A stretch of DNA of 64,000 nucleotides from Actinoplanes teichomyceticus ATCC 31121. GTDB taxonomy: Bacteria > Actinomycetota > Actinomycetes > Mycobacteriales > Micromonosporaceae. Below are positions 44,153 through 52,950 of the stretch, one piece after another. Numbering within the stretch: the first letter of the stretch is position 1; each line of letters starts with the position of its first letter. Below the pieces are notes generated by a model. It was not told where the DNA came from, made no database searches, and saw nothing but the letters and a program-made list of their open reading frames with translations. The stretch spans positions 3,869,001 through 3,933,000 of the forward strand of contig NZ_CP023865.1 in NCBI RefSeq assembly GCF_003711105.1, in the 5' to 3' direction. Made by a program: the position numbers and the translations under genes.

Positions 44153-45025
44153 GTGTCCAGTTGGCAGATGCACGGCGTGGCCGCTTTCACCCGGCTGGTC
44201 TACCGGCGCCGGTTCACCGCGGAGGCCGCCGGCCGGCGCGCCCTCGACCGGCCCAAGGGGCCGTCCGCGCCGCCGCGGGCGCTGACCGGCCGCTTCGACG
44301 TCACGGTCTCGGCCACCCAGGGCTTCCCGGTGTACCGGATCAGCCACCGGGCCGGCGACGACCGCCCGGTCCTGGTCTACCTGCACGGCGGCGCCTACAC
44401 CAGCGAGATCGTCCGGCAGCACTGGTCGCTCGTCGGCTACCTGGCCGACCGGACCGGGTGCGACGTCCACGTGCCGATCTATGGACTGGCGCCGGCGCAT
44501 CAGGGCCTGGCCGCCCGGGAGTTCGTCACCCGGGTCGTCGCGGGTCTCGGGCGGCCCTGCTACCTGGCCGGCGACTCGGCCGGCGGCGGGCTGGCGCTGC
44601 TGGCCGCGCAGGCGTGCCCCGGACAGGTCGCCGGGGTGACGATGCTCGCGCCGTGGCTGGACCTGTCGATGTGCAATCCGGCGATCGCGGCCCTGGAGCC
44701 GTACGATCCCTGGCTGGCCCGGCCGGGCCTGCGCCCGATCGCCGACGCCTGGGCCGGCGGGCTGGATCTGAAGGATCCGCGCCTGAGCCCGATCTACGGC
44801 GAGCTGTCCGGCCTGCCGCCGCTGCAGATCCTGGTCGGCACCCGGGACATCACCCTCGCCGACTGCCGTGCCCTGCGCGACGCGCTGCCGGCCACGGTGC
44901 CGCTGACCTACCACGAGCAGCCCGGGGCCCTGCACGTCTACCCGCTGCTGCCGGTGCCGGAGGCGCGCGCCGGGCGGGAGGCGATCGTCGCGCACCTGAC
45001 CGCCTCGCTGCGCGGCGCGCCCTGA
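44153..45025 (+). CDS. alpha/beta hydrolase (HSL-type esterase)
   Basis: 290 residues from GTG 44153. The fold is that of the hormone-sensitive-lipase family: VYLHGGAYTS (oxyanion HGG), LAGDSAGGGLAL (nucleophile Ser in GDSAG) and the acid and His at VGTRDITLADC and GALHVYPLL. The likely activity is hydrolysis of short-chain esters. There is no signal peptide, although a short hydrophobic N-terminus is present. It is divergent from the EAL gene (80 bases between starts). Confidence 0.9.
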   Translation: MSSWQMHGVAAFTRLVYRRRFTAEAAGRRALDRPKGPSAPPRALTGRFDVTVSATQGFPVYRISHRAGDDRPVLVYLHGGAYTSEIVRQHWSLVGYLADRTGCDVHVPIYGLAPAHQGLAAREFVTRVVAGLGRPCYLAGDSAGGGLALLAAQACPGQVAGVTMLAPWLDLSMCNPAIAALEPYDPWLARPGLRPIADAWAGGLDLKDPRLSPIYGELSGLPPLQILVGTRDITLADCRALRDALPATVPLTYHEQPGALHVYPLLPVPEARAGREAIVAHLTASLRGAP

Positions 45026-45255
45026 CCCACGCCCCGGGCGGTGCATGTCCCGGCGCGGCGGCTGCGGCGCCGCCGTGACCGAGTGCCTGCCGATACCGCG
45101 GTGGAATGCGCTTTTCCGCCGCCGCGGCACCCGGGCGCCGCGCTCGTATTCCGCGCGCGGCGGGCATTCCCCGCCCGGCCCGTTCCGCGCATTGCGCCGG
45201 GCTGCGACCCGCCGCGCCGGAACGCCATTTCCCGGGGCGCGGATATGATGCGCGG

Positions 45256-45594
45256 ATGGCAGAAGCGGACGTCCAGAACTCGTTGGCGCAGGTCAGCAAG
45301 GCCGCCGAGAGTTATGGCGTCACCGAACAGGACGTGCAGCGGTGGCGTTCCGGCATCGCCGACCGCCCGGCCTGGGCGCAGCGCGCCCACGTCTCCGGCA
45401 TGCTCGCCCAGCGGCTGGTGATGACCGCGCTGGAGCACCGCCAGGAGTGTTCCGTCCAGGACTGCCGAACCTGCGCGGGCCTGCGGGAGATGCTGACGAT
45501 CGCGCTGGCCGGGGTGCGCACCGTGGTCGACGACCGGCTGGGGGAGCTGTACCGCCGGCCGGCCCGCTGGCCGTGGCGCCGGCGCAGTCTCTGA
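45256..45594 (+). CDS. hypothetical small protein with paired cysteines
   Basis: 112 residues from ATG 45256. It is soluble and helical, with HRQECSVQDCRTCAGLREM near the middle, a C-x4-C-x2-C cluster that could bind zinc. It ends in a basic tail (RRPARWPWRRRSL). No family was recognised. The 230 bases upstream (45026-45255) contain no gene. Confidence 0.6.
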   Translation: MAEADVQNSLAQVSKAAESYGVTEQDVQRWRSGIADRPAWAQRAHVSGMLAQRLVMTALEHRQECSVQDCRTCAGLREMLTIALAGVRTVVDDRLGELYRRPARWPWRRRSL

Positions 45595-45681
45595 CCCGTC
45601 GTCGCGCCGTTCGGCGGGTATCGGTCGGCGGGAAATCCGGCCGGTGGGGGCTCGCCCGCGAATGACGGCGCTGTGCGCGGC

Positions 45682-45711
45682 CGGCTGTTTCACATTCGTG
45701 AAATCAGCCGG
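45682..45711 (+). promoter_or_regulatory. long imperfect dyad upstream of the permease-amidase unit
   Basis: CGGCTGTTTCAC and GTGAAATCAGCCG form arms of 12-13 bases around ATTC with one bulged T. The AT-rich core TTTCAC-ATTC-GTGAAA is a perfect 6-bp inverted repeat. The site lies about 185 bases before the permease start. It could be an operator for a GntR-type regulator or a terminator for the preceding gene. A TTGACG at 45778 with 17-base spacing to CTACGC is a weak promoter candidate downstream of it. Confidence 0.45.
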
Positions 45712-45896
45712 TGACCGCCGGCTGACCTTGCGTGGCCAGCAATCACGGTATTTACTGACGTCGCTTCCACGAATGCCTTGACGTCGATTCCTGGCCGTCG
45801 CTACGCCCCGCTCCGGGCCGCCCCGGGCGGTCATTTGTCGTGCCCGCAGCCGGCGCCGCTGCGCTGCCGAATCCCTGGAAGAGGTGTAACTGCCGC

Positions 45897-47309
45897 ATGT
45901 CCCTCAACCGTTTCGGATACCAGCAGCAACTGCGGCGTGAACTGCGTATCCGGGACCTGACCGCCTACGGCCTGGTCTTCATGGTGGTGATCGCGCCGTT
46001 CGGCATCTTCGGCAGCGTCTTCCAGGCCAGCGGCGGCATGATCGCGCTGGCCTACGTCGTCGGCGCCGCCGCGATGATCGTCACCGCGTCCTCCTACGGC
46101 GTCATGGTCGGCAAGTACCCGGTCGCCGGCTCGGTGTACGGCTACGCCGGGCGCGCCGTCTCGCCGGCCGTCGGCTTCCTCACCGGCTGGGCCGTCCTGC
46201 TCGACTACGTGTGCATCCCGCTGCTGCTGTCGCTGGTCGCCGGCGCCAGCATGACCTCGATCGTGCCGAGCGTGCCGGTCTGGGCCTGGGTGATCATCTT
46301 CGTGGTGGCCAACACCGGGATGAACGTGTTCGGCATCAAGACCACCAAGCTGCTCAACTGGATTTTCCTGGCCGCCGAGCTGGTGGTGCTGCTGATCTTC
46401 CTGGGGTACGGCCTGACGGCGCTGGCGCAGGGCAAGGGCCACGGATTCGACCTGGACCCGTTCTACAACGGCACCAGCTTCACCTGGTCGCTGGTGCTCG
46501 GCGGGGTCTCCATCGGCATGCTGTCCTACCTCGGCTTCGACGCGCTCGGCCTGCTCGCCGAGGACGCCGCCGACGGCGCCCGCACGGTGCGCCGGGCGAT
46601 GTACCTGTCGCTGCTCGTGGTGGCCGCCCTCTTCGTCGCCCAGACCTGGGTCGCGGCGTTGCTCGTACCCGACCCGGACGCGCTGATCGCCGACGGCGAC
46701 CCGGCCGGCTCGGCCTTCTACGACGCCGCCGAGGTCGCCGGCGGGCCCTGGCTGGCCACGCTGACCGCGCTGGCGACCGCGCTGGCCTGGGGCGTGGCCA
46801 ACAACATGGTCGCCCAGGTCGCCACCAGCCGCCTGCTGATGGCGATGTCGCGCGACCGGCAGCTGCCGGCCTTCCTCTCCCGGGTCTCGCCGGCCCGCTC
46901 GGTGCCGACCAACGCGGTGCTCACCACCGCCGCGATCTCCCTCGGCGTCGGCGTGTGGATGGCCAGCCGGGAGGACGGCATCACCCTGATGAGCGCCATG
47001 GTCAACTTCGGCGCCATGATCGCGTTCATCGTGCTGCACCTCTGCGTGATCTGGGACTGGGCCCGCACCGGCCGCACCGGCGGCGTCGGCCGCAACGTCG
47101 TCGTCCCGGTCCTGGGCGTCGCCATCCTGCTCGCGGTGATCTGGCACGCCAACCTGCTGGCGCAGCGCGTCGGCCTGATCTGGCTGGGTCTCGGCGTGCT
47201 GGTGCTGATCCTGCTCACCGCCACCGGCCGCGGACCGGCCCTGCCCGAGGCGCCGGCGCCGGCCGGCGACACCACGACGAGCCGCAAGGCGGTGACCGAG
47301 AATGTCTGA
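45897..47309 (+). CDS. APC-superfamily amino acid/amide permease
   Basis: 470 residues, twelve membrane helices. The N-terminus has RRELRIRDLTAYGLVFMVVIAPFGIFGSV (helix 1 with the unwound Gly region), followed by GKYPVAGSVYGYAGRAVSPAVGFLTGWAVLLDY, a strong APC-family signature. It probably imports an amino acid, amine or amide. The stop overlaps the start of the acetamidase/formamidase gene by eight bases, so the permease most likely feeds that enzyme with its substrate. Confidence 0.9.
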   Translation: MSLNRFGYQQQLRRELRIRDLTAYGLVFMVVIAPFGIFGSVFQASGGMIALAYVVGAAAMIVTASSYGVMVGKYPVAGSVYGYAGRAVSPAVGFLTGWAVLLDYVCIPLLLSLVAGASMTSIVPSVPVWAWVIIFVVANTGMNVFGIKTTKLLNWIFLAAELVVLLIFLGYGLTALAQGKGHGFDLDPFYNGTSFTWSLVLGGVSIGMLSYLGFDALGLLAEDAADGARTVRRAMYLSLLVVAALFVAQTWVAALLVPDPDALIADGDPAGSAFYDAAEVAGGPWLATLTALATALAWGVANNMVAQVATSRLLMAMSRDRQLPAFLSRVSPARSVPTNAVLTTAAISLGVGVWMASREDGITLMSAMVNFGAMIAFIVLHLCVIWDWARTGRTGGVGRNVVVPVLGVAILLAVIWHANLLAQRVGLIWLGLGVLVLILLTATGRGPALPEAPAPAGDTTTSRKAVTENV

Positions 47310-48282
47310 GATCCTGGCCGACCCGGGCAACTACGGCTACACGTTCGGCGGCCGCGAGCCGGTCGCCGAGGTCAAACCCGGCATCCCGATCCGGCTGCGC
47401 ACCCTGGACTGCTTCGGCGGCCGGGTCCGCACCGTCGACGATCTGCCCAGCCGGGTGTGCGAGTTCCCGTACCTCAATCCGGTCACCGGGCCGCTCTTCG
47501 TGTCCGGCGCGCGGCCCGGCGACACCCTGGCCGTGCACATCGTGTCGCTGACCCCGGCCGCGCCGGTCGGGATCTCGTCCACCTTCCCGCACTTCGGGGC
47601 GCTCACGTCCACCGGCCACACCCGTACCCTGCAGGCCCCGCTCGAGGAGCGGGTCTGGCTCTACGACATCGACCCGGCCGCCGGGACCGTGCGTTACCAG
47701 GCCCGGCGCAGCGACTTCGCCGTCGACCTGCCGCTCGCGCCGATGCTCGGCACGGTCGGCGTCGCGCCGGCCGCCGGCGAGGTCCGCCAGAGCATCGTCC
47801 CGGACGTGCACGGCGGCAACCTCGACACGCCGCTGCTCGGCCCCGGCGCCACCCTCTACCTCGGCGTCAACGTGCCCGGGGCGCTGCTCGCGCTCGGCGA
47901 CGGGCACGCCCGCCAGGGCGACGGGGAGGTGTGCGGGGTGGCCGTCGAGGTCGCCATGGACGTCACCGTCGTCGTCGACGTCGTCCCCGGCGTGCCGACC
48001 GGCACCCCGCGGCTGGAGACCGACACGCAGCTGATCTCGCTGGGCGCCGCGCGGCCGCTGGAGGACGCGTTCCGGATCAGCCAGGAGGACCTGGTCCGGC
48101 ACGTCGCCGAGCTGACCGGGCTGGACCTGCTGGACGCCTACCAGCTGGTCTCGCAGACGACGCACGCCCGCGCCGGCAACGTCGTCGACCCGCAGTACGT
48201 GATGAGCGCCGGCATCGACAAGCGCTACCTGCCCGGCACGGCCGCCTACGGTGGCGTCCACGACCGGCTGCGGGCCGGCTGA
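47302..48282 (+). CDS. acetamidase/formamidase family amidohydrolase
   Basis: 326 residues. FmdA/AmdA family marks are PVTGPLFVSGARPGDTLAVHI, PDVHGGNLDT (metal-binding His/Asp region) and LGDGHARQGDGEVCG. The enzyme releases ammonia from formamide, acetamide or related short amides. With the overlapping permease it forms an uptake-and-hydrolysis unit that yields nitrogen. The C-terminal SQTTHARAGNVVDPQYVMSAGI is typical. The length fits the shorter AmdA-like branch. Confidence 0.92.
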   Translation: MSEILADPGNYGYTFGGREPVAEVKPGIPIRLRTLDCFGGRVRTVDDLPSRVCEFPYLNPVTGPLFVSGARPGDTLAVHIVSLTPAAPVGISSTFPHFGALTSTGHTRTLQAPLEERVWLYDIDPAAGTVRYQARRSDFAVDLPLAPMLGTVGVAPAAGEVRQSIVPDVHGGNLDTPLLGPGATLYLGVNVPGALLALGDGHARQGDGEVCGVAVEVAMDVTVVVDVVPGVPTGTPRLETDTQLISLGAARPLEDAFRISQEDLVRHVAELTGLDLLDAYQLVSQTTHARAGNVVDPQYVMSAGIDKRYLPGTAAYGGVHDRLRAG

Positions 48283-48289
48283 GGCGGTC

Positions 48290-48976
48290 ATGCGACGCCC
48301 CGGATACGACCCCACCCTCGTACGGGAGCAGTTCTTCCTCCTCGCCCACGACGAGACCCGGCACATGCGGCCCCGCCTGCACCTGCCGGCCCTGGCCGCC
48401 GGCCTGGCCGGCGCGACCGTGATGGATCTGCTCATCGCCGGGCGGGTGGCGGTCGCGTCCGGGGCCGTGCATCCGGACCGGTTCCAGCGCGACCTGACCG
48501 GCGACCCGGTCACCGACGACGCCCTGGCCCTGATCCTGCAGGTGGTGCCGGCCCCACCGCTGCCGGAGCTGATCCGCACCGTCGCCCCCGGCGTGTACGA
48601 ACGCACCGCCGCCGCCCTGATCCACAAAGGCGTGCTCGTGCAGGGGCCGCCGCGGCGCTGGCGGCGCGGCCGCGGCTACGAGATCGCCGACGAGGGCATC
48701 GTGGTGCGGATCCGCGCCAAGGCCGGCTACCGCATCGCCGGGCGTGACGCGCCCTCACCCGGCGCCGACTGCCTGTGCGCGCTGGTGGCCGCCCTCGGCC
48801 TGCACCGCGCGCTGATGCGCGGCGAACGCGCCGAGGTGGACCCGCTGCTGCAGCGGGTGGTCCGCGAGATGGCCGAGAGTGGCCGGCGCGCCCGCCACCC
48901 GGTCGGCGGGGCGCCGGCGGTCGCGGCGGCCGTCCTCGGCGTCGTCCAGGACCTGGCCACCTCGGCGATGACCTGA
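48290..48976 (+). CDS. GPP34 (Golgi phosphoprotein 3-like) family protein
   Basis: 228 residues. GPP34 marks are LVREQFFLLAHDE at the start, LAAGLAGATVMDLLIAGRVAV, and the central RVAV...TGDPVTDDALALIL pattern. In bacteria these proteins occur in many copies in actinomycetes and are presumed to bind membrane lipids (phosphoinositide or analogous), as the eukaryotic homologue does. The gene follows the amidase by seven bases, which may be chance packing. Confidence 0.85.
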   Translation: MRRPGYDPTLVREQFFLLAHDETRHMRPRLHLPALAAGLAGATVMDLLIAGRVAVASGAVHPDRFQRDLTGDPVTDDALALILQVVPAPPLPELIRTVAPGVYERTAAALIHKGVLVQGPPRRWRRGRGYEIADEGIVVRIRAKAGYRIAGRDAPSPGADCLCALVAALGLHRALMRGERAEVDPLLQRVVREMAESGRRARHPVGGAPAVAAAVLGVVQDLATSAMT

Positions 48977-49017
48977 CCCCGGTCACCGCCGCGGCGCCGG
49001 AGCGCGCCGCGCCGCGG

Positions 49018-49800
49018 CTACGCGCCGAAGCGGCGGTGCCGGGCGGCGTACGACCGCAGCGCCCGCAGGAAGTCCACCTTGCGGAAGCCGGGCCAGTACA
49101 CGTCGCAGAAGTGCAGCTCCGAGTACGCCGCCTGCCACAGCAGGAAGCCCGACATGCGCTGCTCGCCGCTGGTCCGGATCACCAGGTCCGGGTCCGGCTG
49201 CCCGTGGGTGTAGAGGTGCTCGGCGATCCGGTCGGCGGTCAGCCGCTGCGCGACGTCGTCCAGGCTGTGCCCGGCCCGCGCCTCGCTCTCCAGCAGCGAG
49301 CGCACCGCCTCGACGATCTCGTCCCGGCCGTCGTAGCCGATCGCGATGGTGACGTGGAACTGCGCGCCGTTGTCCCGGGTGGCCTCCTCGGCCAGCTTCA
49401 GGGCGTGCCGGGTCGAGTCCGGCAGGACGTCCGGGCGCCCGGCCAGGTGCACCTGCCAGCGGCACGGCGGGCGGCTCAGGCGTGCCGCCACCACCTGCTC
49501 GATCATCCGCAGCAGGTTGTCCACCTCGTCGGCGTCCCGCTTGGCCAGGTTGTCCACCGACGCCACGAACACCGTCACGTGCCGGATCCCGGCCTCCAGG
49601 CACCAGCCGAGCACCTCCTCCAGGTGCTCGGCGCCGTAGCGGTGACCGATCCGCGGATCGTCGAACCCCATCTGCCGCGCCCAGCGGCGGTTGCCGTCCA
49701 TCACCATCGCGACGTGCCGGGGCAGGGTGGCGCCGGCCAGACGGGCGCGCAGGCGGCGGGCGTAGAGCGCGTAGGCGGCGGCCTTGACGGACCTCATCAT
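49018..49800 (-). CDS. cis-prenyltransferase (isoprenyl diphosphate synthase)
   Basis: 260 residues. The catalytic start VAMVMDGNRRWARQMG (Asp that binds the allylic substrate) and the C-terminal IRTSGEQRMSGFLLWQAAYSELHF define the UppS family. The loop usually reading FSTENW is SVDNLAKRDADEV here, which occurs in the shorter-chain branch. It elongates prenyl diphosphate with cis addition, giving undecaprenyl/decaprenyl carriers or short Z-products. No other cell-wall genes are adjacent. Confidence 0.93.
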   Translation of the reverse strand: MMRSVKAAAYALYARRLRARLAGATLPRHVAMVMDGNRRWARQMGFDDPRIGHRYGAEHLEEVLGWCLEAGIRHVTVFVASVDNLAKRDADEVDNLLRMIEQVVAARLSRPPCRWQVHLAGRPDVLPDSTRHALKLAEEATRDNGAQFHVTIAIGYDGRDEIVEAVRSLLESEARAGHSLDDVAQRLTADRIAEHLYTHGQPDPDLVIRTSGEQRMSGFLLWQAAYSELHFCDVYWPGFRKVDFLRALRSYAARHRRFGA

Positions 49801-49865
49801 GGCTTCCGATCACACCACCGCCGGCGGCGTCACGTCCCGGCCATCACGAGATCTCCACGAAACCG

Positions 49866-50483
49866 TCACCACGTGCCGCGCCGGGCCTCCCACATCGCGC
49901 GGGTCATCTCGTACTCCACCTCGCCGGCCTGCGACCCCGGCAGCGGATAGTCCCAGAACTGGTGGAAGGTTCGTACGTACCGCATCCCGATCCGTTCCAT
50001 CACGCCGCGCGACGCGATGTTCACCGCCATGGCCTGCGCGATCACCCGGCTCTGCCCGACCGTGTCGAACGCGTGCCGCAGCAGCATCCGCGACGCCTCC
50101 GCGGCCAGTCCCTGCCGCCAGTAGCGGCGGTGCAGCCGGTAGCCCAGCTCGGCGACCGTGGGATCGTCGGGCAGGTGCTCGCCGTGCGCCGGCGGCAGCA
50201 TCATCAGCCCGACGAACTCGCCCTCGGCCTCGGTGTCCGGCCCCGACGACCCGGGCCGGCCGCCGTGCGAGCCGAACGCCATCCAGTACCCCAGCCCGTC
50301 CACCTTGGCGGCCAGCGCCATCCGCTCGGCGTGCGAGGACACCACCTCGTCGCGGGTCCGGGCCCGGCCCCAGATGTACTTGAGCACCTCGGCGTCGGCA
50401 TCCAGCTCGACCTCGAGTTCGAAGTGCCGGTCGGCCAGCGGCACCAGCAGGAGCCGCTCGGTGCGCAGCGTCGGTTGCCCCAT
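49866..50483 (-). CDS. GNAT-family N-acetyltransferase (RimJ-like)
   Basis: 205 residues. The N-terminus TLRTERLLLVPLADRHFE and the AcCoA-binding region AELGYRLHRRYWRQGLAAEASRMLLRHAFD are characteristic of RimJ/RimL-type GNAT enzymes that acetylate protein N-termini, spermidine or small molecules. The substrate cannot be predicted. The start is ATG 50483. It lies 66 bases upstream of the prenyltransferase and may share its transcript. Confidence 0.88.
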   Translation of the reverse strand: MGQPTLRTERLLLVPLADRHFELEVELDADAEVLKYIWGRARTRDEVVSSHAERMALAAKVDGLGYWMAFGSHGGRPGSSGPDTEAEGEFVGLMMLPPAHGEHLPDDPTVAELGYRLHRRYWRQGLAAEASRMLLRHAFDTVGQSRVIAQAMAVNIASRGVMERIGMRYVRTFHQFWDYPLPGSQAGEVEYEMTRAMWEARRGTW

Positions 50484-50642
50484 GTCGCCACCCAAACACA
50501 GGCCCCGTCCCGGCGCGATCACATTTCCCGGCGCCGGTCCGGCCGCCGTGATGCGGTGACCCGCCATCCGGACCGGCCCGGGCGGGCCGTACCGGCCGAC
50601 GGGACGTGCTCGCGATCGGGGAGTGACCGCCCGGGCGCTGCG

Positions 50643-51509
50643 CTAGACCGCGGACTCCTCGCCGGGGCCGGTGCCCAACGCCGTGATCAACTGCTCCGGC
50701 CCGGTGCTCCGCGGACGGTCGCTGACCTGGCCGTCGCCGATCTCGACCAGGCGCCAGCGGCCGTCGTCGCGGCGGGCCAGGTCGGCGGTGGCGAACGGCA
50801 GGTCCAGCGCGTGCAGCACCGGCGCCAGGAAACCGGGGTCGAGGTCGGCGGGCGGCAGCTGCGCCGGGGTGTCCGGGTGCGCGGTCACCAGCCGGCAGAC
50901 GCCGCCGACCCACCACGTCCGCGCCTCGGCGCCGGTGAACCGCTCGAACCGGCGCAGCACGAACCCGCCGGTGAACTCGTCGTCACGCAACTGGCGGAAC
51001 CGGCTCGCCACCCGCCAGGCGTGCTCGTGGTCCGCGACGTCGGGCAGGTACGCCGCCTCGTGCCAGTGGTGCTTCATCGACTTGGTGTAGTCGCGCAGCA
51101 CCGCGGCGCCGTCGCCGAGCCGGGCGCACGCCGCGAGGAAGTCGTCACGGCCGTCGCCGGTGGTCCACACCGACGCCGGGGTGTGGGCCTCGGCCGCCGC
51201 GTACCAGCCGGGCAGCTCGTGCGCCCGCCGGTATCGGGCGGCGTCGGTGCGCAGGGTCACCCCGCGGCGGGCGAGCGCCTGTGCCAGCGCCTCGTACCGC
51301 TCGGCGCGCACCATCCAGCCGCGGTAGACCGCGTCGTCGCCGGCCGGCACCCGGGCCACCGCCGCATCGCCCGGCCCGCCGCGGACCAGCGCGTCGTGGT
51401 CGATCACCGCGACGTCGATGCCGGCCGCGCGGGCCGCCTGCACCTCGCCGGCGAAGTGCTCGTCGGGCCGGCGTGGCCGTACCACGTCCCCGGGAACCAG
51501 CACCATCAT
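50643..51509 (-). CDS. ATP-grasp domain protein (DUF4343)
   Basis: 288 residues from ATG 51509 (a second ATG follows immediately). It has a split N-terminal strand region, then the ATP-grasp signature seen in DUF4343: VLRDYTKSMKHHWHEAAYLPDV (Lys that contacts ATP), GGFVLRRFERF, TWWVGGVCRLV and the metal-binding LVEIGDGQVSD. Such enzymes ligate a carboxylate to an amine or activate it; the substrate is unknown. Sequence between this gene and 51914 holds only promoter-like DNA. Confidence 0.85.
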   Translation of the reverse strand: MMVLVPGDVVRPRRPDEHFAGEVQAARAAGIDVAVIDHDALVRGGPGDAAVARVPAGDDAVYRGWMVRAERYEALAQALARRGVTLRTDAARYRRAHELPGWYAAAEAHTPASVWTTGDGRDDFLAACARLGDGAAVLRDYTKSMKHHWHEAAYLPDVADHEHAWRVASRFRQLRDDEFTGGFVLRRFERFTGAEARTWWVGGVCRLVTAHPDTPAQLPPADLDPGFLAPVLHALDLPFATADLARRDDGRWRLVEIGDGQVSDRPRSTGPEQLITALGTGPGEESAV

Positions 51510-51913
51510 GCGTCGATGATCGCCCACCGCCCGGGGCCCGCCGCGACCGGGTGGTCGCGCCGGGCGGGCCCGCGCACCCGGTGGCTGACTCTGCGTGACG
51601 TCGCCCGTCACGCGTGCGGTCGGCCCGCCGCGGTTCGACCGGCGCGGCCCGTGCTGCCGGGCGATGCCGCTGGCCGCGCCCTACCGCGGGACGCGGTGTA
51701 ACGCTGTGTGACTTAGCTCGTCTTGACGCAGCGTAGTTTCTGACCCATGCTCTGAAGGTCCGATTCGCGCGTTAAGCCTGATCAGTACCATCCAGCTTCG
51801 CTGGAGTGGGTCACCGCGCGTGATGACGGCGTAGCCATTTCCGCCACTGCGTGGTGTGGCCCGTCACCAACGGCGACCCCGGCCAGGCCGGCACCAGGCG
51901 AAGGAGTGCCCCC
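51510..51913. promoter_or_regulatory. upstream region of the acyl-transferase-like gene
   Basis: This 404-base stretch has no coding frame that I support. Its right half (51700-51850) is noticeably AT-richer than the rest of the window. It contains TTGACG (51724) and other possible promoter elements, and AAGGAG directly precedes the ATG at 51914. Confidence 0.4.
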
Positions 51914-52729
51914 ATGACCTACGCTCTCGACGACGACACCCTGCGCGTACGCTGCGCGACCGCGCTGGGCGAGCACCCGTCGGCGAACCGGTTCGTCGCG
52001 ATGGCCGTCGGCCCGGACGACCCGATGGCCGACGTGGCGCGCACCGTCGAGCGCGTGGTGTTCGAGGCGTCCTTCGGGCTGGACGAGACGGTGATGAACG
52101 CCGAGTACGGCCCGTACGAGCAGCAGAGCATCTTCTTCCTGGTGCTGGACCGCGAGACCGGCCTGCCCGCCGGCGCCGGCCGGGCGATCGACGGCGGCGG
52201 CAAGACGCTGGACGACGCGCCGGAGCTGATCGGGCGCGAGCTGTCCGAGATCGTGCGGGTGCACGGGATGCACGAGGGGCGGATCTGGGACTACGCGACG
52301 CTGGCGGTGCTGCCCGAGTACCGCGCGCACCGGTCCAGCCTGACCGTCAGCGGGATGCTCTACCGTACGTTCATCAACGCGGGTCGCCGGGCCGGCGTCC
52401 GCCACGTCGTCTGCATGCTGGACCAGGGCGCCTACCGGAACCTGACCATGCTGGGCTGCCGGTTCGTCCCGATGGCCGGGTCCGAGCCGTTCGAGTACCT
52501 GGGGTCCGCCGCCAACCGTGCGCTCTACATCGCCCTCGACGACATCGCGCGCTCGATGGCCGACGAGGCGCACCGGCTGAGCCTGCCGGAGGTCCCGGAC
52601 GCCAGCGGCCGCCGCCGCCCGGCCCTGCGCCGGATCACCGCCCGGCTGGCCGCCCAGGTCTCCTCCGGCGACGACCTCGACCCGCACATCGTCCTGCCCG
52701 GACTGGAGCGCCGTCGTCGTCCCCGCTGA
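51914..52729 (+). CDS. GNAT-fold acyltransferase-like protein
   Basis: 271 residues with AAGGAG upstream. The middle has DYATLAVLPEYRAHRSSLTVSGMLYRTF, an AcCoA/acyl-ACP-binding-like helix, followed by a strand region ACMLDQ-like and LTMLGCRFVPMAG. The layout recalls N-acyl amino acid synthases and LuxI-type autoinducer synthases rather than ordinary acetyltransferases, but this is by pattern only. The C-terminal ~50 residues are basic. The long AT-rich leader suggests dedicated regulation. Confidence 0.6.
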   Translation: MTYALDDDTLRVRCATALGEHPSANRFVAMAVGPDDPMADVARTVERVVFEASFGLDETVMNAEYGPYEQQSIFFLVLDRETGLPAGAGRAIDGGGKTLDDAPELIGRELSEIVRVHGMHEGRIWDYATLAVLPEYRAHRSSLTVSGMLYRTFINAGRRAGVRHVVCMLDQGAYRNLTMLGCRFVPMAGSEPFEYLGSAANRALYIALDDIARSMADEAHRLSLPEVPDASGRRRPALRRITARLAAQVSSGDDLDPHIVLPGLERRRRPR

Positions 52730-52739
52730 CCGCCCGTCC

Positions 52740-52950
52740 CCGGTGCCGGCTCCCCGGCGCCGCGCCCGGGCCGGTGGGCCCGGCGCCGCGCCCGGGCCGG
52801 TGGGCCCGGCGCCGTGGCTCGGGCCGGCGGGCCGGGCTCCGCTGCCTCAGGCGCGGGTCGCGGCGACGCGCCGGGCTGCGGCGAGCGCGCCCGGTCGCGG
52901 TCTCACGGGCGCGCCCGGTCGCGGTCTCGCGAGCGCGCCCGGCCGGGCTT
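52740..52950. repeat. GC-rich degenerate repeats between genes
   Basis: The unit GGCGCCGCGCCCGGGCCGGT occurs twice about 28 bases apart (52757-52810). GCGCGCCCGG(T/C)CG occurs at least three times (52885-52945). The tract joins the ends of two convergent genes. Confidence 0.5.
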
